A stretch of DNA of 5,797 nt from Gammaproteobacteria bacterium (GTDB taxonomy: Bacteria > Pseudomonadota > Gammaproteobacteria > SZUA-229), in contig DROB01000329.1 of the NCBI GenBank assembly GCA_011321985.1, positions 1-5,797 on the forward strand, in the 5' to 3' direction. The position numbers and the translations under genes were made by a program. Position 1 is the stretch's first letter. Every line of letters starts with the position of its first letter. This document shows, piece after piece, positions 1-5,157 of the stretch. Under the pieces are notes generated by a model, which saw nothing but the letters and a program-made list of their open reading frames with translations, made no database searches and was not told the origin of the DNA.

Positions 1-1
1 A

Positions 2-82
2 ACTGATCGTACAGATACCGCCGGTATTACCTCCACCCTCTCTGTAACAAAAGACGGCTATCGGCCATGGGTGGACGCTTAG
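2..82 (+). CDS. C-terminal tail of a gene cut by the window edge
   Basis: Reading from base 2, an open frame of 26 codons ends at a TAG (80-82). It encodes TDRTDTAGITSTLSVTKDGY followed by RPWVDA. The alternating Thr/Ser/Val pattern and the Gly-Tyr near the end look like the last strands of a beta-sandwich (Ig- or fibronectin-like) domain in a secreted protein, but this is only a pattern judgement on 26 residues. The start lies outside the window, so product and length cannot be given. It points towards the histidine kinase gene, so the two are convergent, with the REP-like palindromes between them. Confidence 0.5.
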   Translation, partial: TDRTDTAGITSTLSVTKDGYRPWVDA

Positions 83-138
83 GCCTGGTTGAAAATATAT
101 GACTCATATGTTTGATTTAACCTTTGTTCGCGGAATAA

Positions 139-194
139 ACTTTGCTCCTGCAAGTGACACGAACCTGTAGGAGCGGTTTGCAAACCGCGATGCC
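139..194. repeat. REP-like palindromic element with GTAG head
   Basis: GTAG (167-170) is followed at once by GAGCGGTTTGCAAACCGCGA, which contains the perfect 16-base palindrome GCGGTTTGCAAACCGC (173-188). The GTAGGAGCGG...CCGCGAT layout matches the style of the REP sequences common in Pseudomonas and other gammaproteobacteria, which are mobilised by RAYT (TnpA-REP) transposases. Upstream, TTGCTCCTGCAA (143-152 region) carries GCTCCTGCA, whose reverse complement recurs at 5780-5788, so it may be the partner unit of a BIME-like pair. No RAYT gene is in the window. Because it lies between convergent genes, it could also act as a transcription-end or mRNA-stabilising structure. Confidence 0.6.
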
Positions 195-256
195 ACACTT
201 TTAAGAAGGTCGCCGCCGGGCACTGCATACCAGATCCTGTTGTTTCCACTGATGTA

Positions 257-277
257 AGGTTGGGCAATGCCCAACCT
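257..277. repeat. Perfect 10-bp inverted repeat, REP-like palindrome
   Basis: AGGTTGGGCA (257-266) and TGCCCAACCT (268-277) are perfect reverse complements around a single A. Sequences of the GTRGGTTGGGCAATGCCCAACC type are scattered through many gammaproteobacterial genomes as dispersed palindromes, and this one sits in the usual place, between convergent genes. In RNA it would form a stable hairpin from either strand. It is not followed by a clean U-tract on the plus strand (GCAAAAACG follows), so it is better called a repeat than a terminator. Confidence 0.55.
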
Positions 278-384
278 GCAAAAACGACAAAATAATAACG
301 ATTTTTTTTGCACTTTTTTCGCGGACTAACTGTTTTTAAAGTTTTTGAATGTCTGCTTGCGTCGGGAACAGTCTTTAAGTAATT

Positions 385-1770
385 TCACTTTGCCAGGTTC
401 AGATCTACCCAAAAGGTACTGCCCTGACCGACGGTGCTCTTCACACCGATAACTCCCCCCATCAATTCGATCAGTTGTTGCGTGATGACGAGGCCTATGC
501 CTGTTCCCTGAACGGATCCGTTTTCAGCACCGAGGCGTTCAAATGGTTTAAACAGGTTCCTCTGTTGCTGATCGCTCATACCACTGCCAGTGTCGGTGAT
601 GGTGATGCGTAACCGGTCATCTTTTCGGGTTTCGGATGTAACGATAATGCTTCCTGCAGGGCTGTTGTATTTGATCGCATTGCTCAGCAGGTTTAATAAT
701 GCCTGTTTTAGACGTTGTGCATCGGCTAATACGGTATAGGCTATATCTGAATTGAACGTTATATCCAGCTGCGCCTCCTCGGCGATGGGTTTTATCATCG
801 AGTGACATTCCTGTAATACATTATCCAGGTTTATCTGCTTGATGGTTAGTGCCAGTTTTCCGTTTTCAAGCCGGGATAGATCCAGCACGTCATCGACCAG
901 GGTAAGCAAGTGCTTACTCGCATTAAAAATACGTTGATTATATTTTTCCAGTTTTGAGTCCAGATCATTTTTACAGGCGATTATCTCGGAAAACCCCATG
1001 ATGGCATGCAGTGGTGTGCGTAATTCGTGGCTCATATTAGAGAGCAATTGTGATTTGGCCTGGTTGGCTTTGTTCGCGTCGTCTAAAGCGATCTCGAGTC
1101 GATGCTGTGATGATTCCTGCTGTATCTCGTTTCTTTCCAGCAGGCGTAATACAAAGACGACGATACTGATACTTATCAGGAGGACGAAGACAAGCATGAT
1201 CCAGGTATCCTGAATTATCGAGTGGCAGTTTTTTTTATTTTTAGCTATCGAGTCAAGCCCTTGTTGCTGGTGAAGCGATATCATCCTCTCCATAAGCAGG
1301 ACTTCTTCATCCTGCAGGGGGAGCAGTTCCTCGGTAATCAGGCGTTGTGCGGTTTCGTACTCATCAAACAGGATGAAATCGACGATCTCATTTTGCAGGG
1401 GGCCGGCAATTTTTACTAAGGTATCGTGTTGTTTCAGGAGCACCTGCTCTTCCCCATCCGGGTCCGCTAACAATAAATATTCTTCACGGTCAGCTGCGAA
1501 CTGGCCGCCAAATCGTGCTATCCTGTCAACTTCATTCTGTAGTGCAGATTCATCTTTCAGCGACAGCATACGCAATAGCGAGAATGTACGTTCGCGTGCG
1601 GCAGTACGCAGGTCGTTACTCAGCTGGATCTTTCGTTGATTGATGGTGACGAAATGTTCAAATTGTTTGTTGCTCTGCAGCAGGGCATTCATGCCGATAA
1701 AACTGGTGATAAAGACGAGTATCAGGATGCTGGTGAAGCCCGTTATGATGATTATCTTTGATTTTGACAT
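385..1770 (-). CDS. Membrane sensor histidine kinase (two-component)
   Basis: Predicted inner-membrane sensor kinase that autophosphorylates on His. From the chosen ATG (1768-1770) it has 461 residues: a short basic N-terminus (MSKSK), a first membrane segment (~5-27), a helical periplasmic region (~30-185) with the RERTFSLLRML signature of four-helix-bundle (4HB_MCP-like) sensors, and a second membrane segment (~189-209). A coiled linker leads to the HisKA H-box SHELRTPLHAI (phospho-His 248), then HATPase_c with N-box NLLSNAIKY, G1 DTGSGM, F-box FKPF and G2 GTGIGL. All catalytic motifs are intact and there is no receiver domain. The open frame runs on to an ATG at 1963-1965, adding 65 residues. 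The 1770 start is preferred because positive charge plus a membrane helix follow directly, but no candidate start has a good Shine-Dalgarno. The ligand is unknown and no response regulator is in the window. It lies downstream of the Crp/Fnr gene on the same strand, possibly cotranscribed. Confidence 0.92.
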   Translation of the reverse strand: MSKSKIIIITGFTSILILVFITSFIGMNALLQSNKQFEHFVTINQRKIQLSNDLRTAARERTFSLLRMLSLKDESALQNEVDRIARFGGQFAADREEYLLLADPDGEEQVLLKQHDTLVKIAGPLQNEIVDFILFDEYETAQRLITEELLPLQDEEVLLMERMISLHQQQGLDSIAKNKKNCHSIIQDTWIMLVFVLLISISIVVFVLRLLERNEIQQESSQHRLEIALDDANKANQAKSQLLSNMSHELRTPLHAIMGFSEIIACKNDLDSKLEKYNQRIFNASKHLLTLVDDVLDLSRLENGKLALTIKQINLDNVLQECHSMIKPIAEEAQLDITFNSDIAYTVLADAQRLKQALLNLLSNAIKYNSPAGSIIVTSETRKDDRLRITITDTGSGMSDQQQRNLFKPFERLGAENGSVQGTGIGLVITQQLIELMGGVIGVKSTVGQGSTFWVDLNLAK

Positions 1771-2011
1771 AGGGGGTTTTTGTTTTAATTGTAGCAGAAA
1801 AAGTCTGGTCATTATGACACTAACCGCTTTCTCTGAAAATGCAGTATATGAGATAAAGAGAGTGGTTTTTCCGTAGTTTTCTGCATGGCTGGGGGGTGAC
1901 ATGAAAAATGTACTGTTGGTGGTTGTTAAGCCCGCCACCACATGGTCGCTCGCGGGACTGGGCATGATTTATGCTGAGACTCCCTGAAAGAGGTACCGTT
2001 TAATCAGCGGT

Positions 2012-2695
2012 TTAAGATTTGGTGAGGTCAGTTAGCAGGTCGGGAGAATTTATCTGGATGGTTCCGCGGCCGAGACTGACCCAACCCTGTTCTTCAAACC
2101 GTTTCAGATGCCGTGATACCACCTCCCGTGCGGTACCTAATTCATTGGCGAGTTCCTGATGTGTCGCTGCGATGGGCTGGTTATCGTCTCCGTTCAGATG
2201 CAGTAATGCCGCTGCCAGGTTGCGGTCTATCGAGGGTGAGCAAAGCTGTTCGATCCGTGTGATCACACTGGCCAGTCGGTGGGCGAAGTTGGTGAACACG
2301 AAATGCCGGAAGTGTGAGGAAGCCCCGATGGCGATATCAAATTCTGTTGCTGACAGGGCCAGTATTTCCGTTTTTTCCTCGGTATGGCCTTCTGCTGGAA
2401 ATGTGGCACCGCTGAGCAGGCAGGATGTCGTTAAAATACAGCCCTCACCGGCACGGACATGATACAGCACGACTTCACGCCCCTTTTCAGTAACGATCTG
2501 CACACGGATACTGCCGCCGACGACCAGGACATAATCATTGCATTCCACCCCGGGCATACTGACCTGAAAGTCAGCAGGGACTTCGAGGCACCGTGACTTC
2601 CTGACCATACGTTCAATAGCCGGGTCTTCTATCTGCATCAACTGAGGGAAATGGTTATGCCACAGGTCTGTATTCTGATTATCGGGTTTATTCAT
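2012..2695 (-). CDS. Crp/Fnr-family transcriptional regulator
   Basis: A 227-residue cytoplasmic DNA-binding regulator of the usual family length. Residues ~20-130 form the cNMP-type effector beta-barrel (VLVVGGSIRVQIVTEKGREV, then RAGEGCILTTSCLLSG). Residues ~125-152 are the long dimerisation helix. Residues ~155-218 are the winged helix-turn-helix, with THQELANELGTAREVVSRHL followed by KRFEEQGWVSLGRGTIQI. The recognition helix keeps E191, S194 and R195, the E-x-x-S-R pattern that in FNR reads TTGA(T/C) half-sites. The cAMP-contact Arg-Ser of CRP is absent (FPAEG is there instead), and there is no N-terminal FNR-type cysteine cluster. Cysteines are at 36, 52, 86, 92 and 152, and the GCILTTSC pair (86/92) is typical of a subgroup in sulfur- and nitrogen-metabolising bacteria. 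The signal sensed is unknown. The start at 2695 has no strong Shine-Dalgarno. It is divergent from the cytochrome gene, so regulation of that gene and of itself is plausible but inferred. Confidence 0.92.
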   Translation of the reverse strand: MNKPDNQNTDLWHNHFPQLMQIEDPAIERMVRKSRCLEVPADFQVSMPGVECNDYVLVVGGSIRVQIVTEKGREVVLYHVRAGEGCILTTSCLLSGATFPAEGHTEEKTEILALSATEFDIAIGASSHFRHFVFTNFAHRLASVITRIEQLCSPSIDRNLAAALLHLNGDDNQPIAATHQELANELGTAREVVSRHLKRFEEQGWVSLGRGTIQINSPDLLTDLTKS

Positions 2696-2719
2696 ATCAA
2701 ACAGTTTACACGCGATCGA

Positions 2720-2748
2720 TTTATCAGGTATGACGAATTATGGGTCAT
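2720..2748 (-). promoter_or_regulatory. Candidate sigma-70 promoter of the Crp/Fnr gene
   Basis: On the minus strand, ATGACC (2743-2748) and GATAAA (2720-2725) are separated by 17 bp. Each matches its consensus (TTGACA, TATAAT) at four of six bases. Transcription would begin near 2713, about 18 bases before the ATG. The -35 lies inside a weaker dyad, ATGAC (2730-2734) / GTCAT (2744-2748), and the strong palindrome at 2762-2782 is centred near -60, a position often used by Crp/Fnr-type activators. The match is modest, so this is a candidate only. Confidence 0.3.
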
Positions 2749-2761
2749 TTTTATTCCGTCC

Positions 2762-2782
2762 CTGTGTGACTGAGTCACACAG
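2762..2782. promoter_or_regulatory. Perfect 10-bp dyad, likely operator (site 1)
   Basis: CTGTGTGACT (2762-2771) and AGTCACACAG (2773-2782) are exact reverse complements around G2772. The core GTGACTGAGTCAC (2766-2778) recurs with one central change at 2799-2811. The site lies in the divergent region between the Crp/Fnr gene and the cytochrome gene. The TGTGA...TCACA arms recall CRP and FNR half-sites, but the gap between them is one base shorter than the six of CRP, so the binding protein is not certain. It could also form a hairpin if transcribed. Confidence 0.5.
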
Positions 2783-2798
2783 CAATGAACTTTCTTTG

Positions 2799-2818
2799 GT
2801 GACTGCGTCACTGACGCA
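2799..2818. promoter_or_regulatory. Overlapping dyads, likely operator (site 2)
   Basis: GTGAC (2799-2803) and GTCAC (2807-2811) form a dyad with the same core as site 1 (GTGACTGCGTCAC here, GTGACTGAGTCAC there). An overlapping second dyad, TGCGTCA (2804-2810) / TGACGCA (2812-2818), shares its bases. The centres of sites 1 and 2 (2772 and 2805) are 33 bp apart, close to three helical turns, which would place two bound dimers on one face of the DNA upstream of the cytochrome gene. Confidence 0.45.
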
Positions 2819-2890
2819 TCATCCTGTAGCCGATAAAGTGCTGTCAGCATCGTAGTTAAGGTGCGTAAAAACTATTGCGGAGGATACTAA

Positions 2891-4780
2891 ATGTTTCAAA
2901 TTAAATCACGACGGCAGGGGCAGGGTTACTGGTTTGTTCTTGCCCTGTTTATTCTGGTGGCATCCAGTCAACCAGTTGGGGCCAGCCATTCTCATCAGGG
3001 ACGTATCGAAGTAATCGTAAATGCTTCATTAGGTGGAACGTTTACTGATGATGTAAATAATCCAACGATAACGATCACCATTCCACCCGGTGCACTTTCC
3101 AGGGATGCAAAATTAAAAGTTCGTCAATTACGTGAGCCGGGAAAACTGGGTCCTAACCAGACCGCAGCAAGTCCGGCTTTTCGTGTTAAATTAAAAAAAG
3201 TTGATGATGACGACGATGATGGCGATGGCGAGGAACGCAGGGATGACGATGAGCATGAGCTGACACTGAATAAACCTATGCTGGTAGAGATAGCGGCAAC
3301 ACAGGTGCCTGTGCACCCGCAGATCGGTGAGATTGCGATACGACGACAGGGGAAATGGAATCGTATGATGGCGAATTTTTATAAAGCCAGTACCAACAGT
3401 GTCGTCACGCGGACTAAAAATACAAAAGGAAAATACCGTGTTGCACACAGGACGCTGCAGGCGAGAAATGCGACTGACCCGGATGTAGTACGCGGGCGTG
3501 ATCTGTACTTCAATGATGACTGGGGCAGTCATGAATACTGGACCAATACGTTCCAGTTACATGAAGTGCTAAATAACGTTGATCCAGCAACGGCAGCATC
3601 GCTCGGTGTGCAGATCGATTTGACCAAAGTACCGCAGTTCATCGTTGATGTAATGTTGAGCGATGATTTTGCAGCCAAACAGGCAGCATTGACTGATCCT
3701 GCCACGACCATTGCATTGTTGCAGGCAGATGCGGTTCTGGGCCTGAAGGCACAGTTCAATGACGTGAGTAAGCCCAATAGGGTGACTTCTGTCGGCCTTA
3801 CCTGTGCGCTGTGTCATGTTACGGTAACACCGACCGCATTCCAGATTGCACCGCCACCTGCCGATCCAACACCGTTACCCATTGGTATCCCGGTTATCGG
3901 CCCGCCAAATGCAGGTATTCAGTTAGGCAAGATCCTGTCATTTACACCACTGGTACAGGCAGGTTCCGAACACGTCAATATCGAACAGTACCAGAGCTGG
4001 GGTCCGGGGGCTTTTGATCCTCGATTCCTGCCAAATAACCCGATCGATGATGGTGTGAATAATCCAAGCCAGATCCCTCAGCACTGGAATTATATGGACC
4101 TCGCTGAACAGGATTACGATATAACCTGGATTGGTATCCTGCATACCACGGTGGATAATGAATCGATGGCCAGTGGTCCGGAGTGTGGTATCGATTTGCC
4201 GTTAGGTACGAATGGAGCATGGGGTACACCAGGTGCAGTCATCAAAAACTTTGAGTTTGGTAATACTCTGCCACAATGGGTGTTTGATGCCCTGGATGTG
4301 GCTGAAACTGTGGAACCGGGAATTGGCACCGAACCGGGTGTGACACAGGAAGTGACCCGGTCTAAGTTGCTTGACCTGAAGGCTTTCCTGGAGAGCATCG
4401 TCAGCCCTGCACCGTTGGCCTTTGATGAAGCCAGAGCAGAAGCAGGCTGGGAGTTGTTCTATGGAAAAGCAAACTGTGTCGCCTGTCATGCTTCGGCAGA
4501 AGGGACTCGTGGTAAGAGTGCCCGAGGGGATATCACTAAAAACAAGGGTATCTATTTCACTAATATCGTAGAAAATAAACCACAGGGTCTGCTCGGCCTG
4601 GGGATCAAGGTTCCGGGTTTACGAGGTCTGGCATTCACTGCGCCGTATTTCCATGATGGTAGTGCAGCGACACTGGATGATGTTGTGAAGAGGTATACTT
4701 CAACGGATATTCCAGAGGTGCCTTCTACGTTGACAGCTGAAGAGCAATCATCGATTGTGGAGTACCTGAAGAGTCTGTAA
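2891..4780 (+). CDS. Secreted di-heme c-type cytochrome, CcP/MauG superfamily, with ZU5-like domain
   Basis: A 629-residue exported redox protein. A signal peptide (basic to residue 8, hydrophobic ~13-24, cleavage likely after VGA at 31) sends it to the periplasm, where heme is attached. Residues ~37-187 resemble a ZU5-like beta-sandwich (GGTFTDD, ITIPPGALS), interrupted by an acidic insert (105-123). A second region starts at VRGRDLYFNDDWGSHEYW and holds the first heme motif, CALCH (305-309). A long linker with SWGPGAFDPRF (369-379) leads to the second heme motif, CVACH (529-533), and the family hallmark VPGLRGLAFTAPYFHDGS (574-591). This hallmark belongs to the bacterial di-heme cytochrome c peroxidase/MauG group. 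Where the Pseudomonas peroxidase has its Met heme ligand, this protein has Tyr602, as in MauG. Length and inter-heme spacing exceed those of classical peroxidases (about 320-350 residues), so the substrate is unknown. The start is supported by GGAGGA (2879-2884) seven bases before the ATG. A strong terminator follows, making it probably monocistronic. Confidence 0.9.
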   Translation: MFQIKSRRQGQGYWFVLALFILVASSQPVGASHSHQGRIEVIVNASLGGTFTDDVNNPTITITIPPGALSRDAKLKVRQLREPGKLGPNQTAASPAFRVKLKKVDDDDDDGDGEERRDDDEHELTLNKPMLVEIAATQVPVHPQIGEIAIRRQGKWNRMMANFYKASTNSVVTRTKNTKGKYRVAHRTLQARNATDPDVVRGRDLYFNDDWGSHEYWTNTFQLHEVLNNVDPATAASLGVQIDLTKVPQFIVDVMLSDDFAAKQAALTDPATTIALLQADAVLGLKAQFNDVSKPNRVTSVGLTCALCHVTVTPTAFQIAPPPADPTPLPIGIPVIGPPNAGIQLGKILSFTPLVQAGSEHVNIEQYQSWGPGAFDPRFLPNNPIDDGVNNPSQIPQHWNYMDLAEQDYDITWIGILHTTVDNESMASGPECGIDLPLGTNGAWGTPGAVIKNFEFGNTLPQWVFDALDVAETVEPGIGTEPGVTQEVTRSKLLDLKAFLESIVSPAPLAFDEARAEAGWELFYGKANCVACHASAEGTRGKSARGDITKNKGIYFTNIVENKPQGLLGLGIKVPGLRGLAFTAPYFHDGSAATLDDVVKRYTSTDIPEVPSTLTAEEQSSIVEYLKSL

Positions 4781-4808
4781 GAAATAAGCCTTGTTGTGTG
4801 AAGGTTTG

Positions 4809-4834
4809 GGCCGCACGGAAGTGCGGCCTTTTTT
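4809..4834 (+). terminator. Rho-independent terminator of the cytochrome gene
   Basis: GGCCGCAC (4809-4816) and GTGCGGCC (4821-4828) form a perfect 8-bp GC-rich stem closed by a GGAA tetraloop of GNRA type, followed directly by six T (4829-4834) and then ATT. It lies 28 bases after the cytochrome stop codon, so it should end that transcript and separate it from the small exported protein gene downstream. Confidence 0.93.
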
Positions 4835-4844
4835 ATTGTCCCGC

Positions 4845-4860
4845 CACTTTCTGTAAAGTG
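4845..4860. other. Short hairpin in the intergenic region
   Basis: CACTTT (4845-4850) and AAAGTG (4855-4860) form a perfect 6-bp stem around CTGT. It follows the terminator and is not followed by a T-run. Two further small dyads follow, GATGAA/TTCATC (4893-4908) and CCTGTT/AACAGG (4941-4946 with 4975-4980). No convincing sigma-70 promoter was found between 4835 and 4980, so whether this stretch is transcribed is unknown. Confidence 0.3.
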
Positions 4861-4980
4861 ATTCAGCTATTGCCTTATGTAAAAGGGGGAATGATGAACT
4901 ACTTCATCTCATCGTGTTCATAATGATGCTCGTGCTACCTCCTGTTTTAGAAGTAACAGAAGTGATAGTGAAATAACAGG

Positions 4981-5127
4981 GAAACTCTGATTAATTCGAA
5001 GTTTCCGCAGCATATGGATGTGCTGCCACTTTTGATGGTTGTCAAGCCATCGAAGATGAAGAAAAAGATACAATCATATTTTGTCTTTTTTTCCCTGATA
5101 ATTCATGGATGGATTAATCAGAGTTTC
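4981..5127. repeat. 147-bp element: perfect 15-bp terminal inverted repeats enclosing three hairpins
   Basis: GAAACTCTGATTAAT (4981-4995) and ATTAATCAGAGTTTC (5113-5127) are exact reverse complements. Between them lie a hairpin at 5007-5026 (GCAGCATA / TGTGCTGC, one G-U pair, loop TGGA), a second at 5034-5051 (GATGGTT / AGCCATC, one G-U pair, loop GTCA) and a third at about 5061-5091 (AAAAAGA..CAA / TTG..TCTTTTT with a two-base bulge). As RNA this would be a cloverleaf-like multibranch structure closed by a long stem. As DNA the terminal repeats resemble those of a small non-autonomous transposable element (MITE). No target-site duplication is visible at the edges (CAGG on the left, TATA on the right) and no transposase is present, so the two readings cannot be separated here. 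Confidence 0.6.
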
Positions 5128-5138
5128 TATAGAGAATA

Positions 5139-5154
5139 ATTAATCAGAGAGGGG
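5139..5154 (+). promoter_or_regulatory. Third repeat copy overlapping the ribosome binding site
   Basis: ATTAATCAGAG (5139-5149) repeats the first 11 bases of the right inverted-repeat arm (5113-5123), 26 bases further on. It runs straight into AGAGG (5148-5152), the only good Shine-Dalgarno for the next gene. AGAGG is five bases from the second ATG (5158-5160) but only two from the first (5155-5157), so it favours the second as the start. Because this copy can pair with the left arm (4985-4995), it could hide the ribosome binding site in one RNA fold and leave it free in another. Confidence 0.4.
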
Positions 5155-5157
5155 ATG

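Noticed and set aside
79..313. Two minus-strand open frames of 62 and 69 codons
   Set aside because: They read through the REP-like palindromes, overlap each other in different frames, and show no recognisable protein features or ribosome binding sites.
998..1876. Several plus-strand open frames of 65-88 codons
   Set aside because: They are antisense to the histidine kinase, which has intact catalytic motifs; their translations are rich in Ser, Cys and Arg, as shadow frames usually are.
2172..2616. Open frames overlapping the Crp/Fnr gene on both strands
   Set aside because: The regulator's full domain set explains this stretch; the alternatives have no recognisable domain.
2762..2782. Calling the dyad a standard CRP site
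   Set aside because: CRP sites have six bases between TGTGA and TCACA; here there are five, and the local regulator's recognition helix is FNR-like, so the binding protein is left open.
3191..4489. Eight open frames of 68-113 codons inside the cytochrome gene
   Set aside because: They overlap a complete secreted di-heme cytochrome frame and look like shadow translations.
4981..5127. Calling the element a complete insertion sequence or an integron attC site
   Set aside because: It has no transposase frame and no visible target duplication, and the arms do not carry the conserved attC core (GTTRRRY / RYYYAAC).
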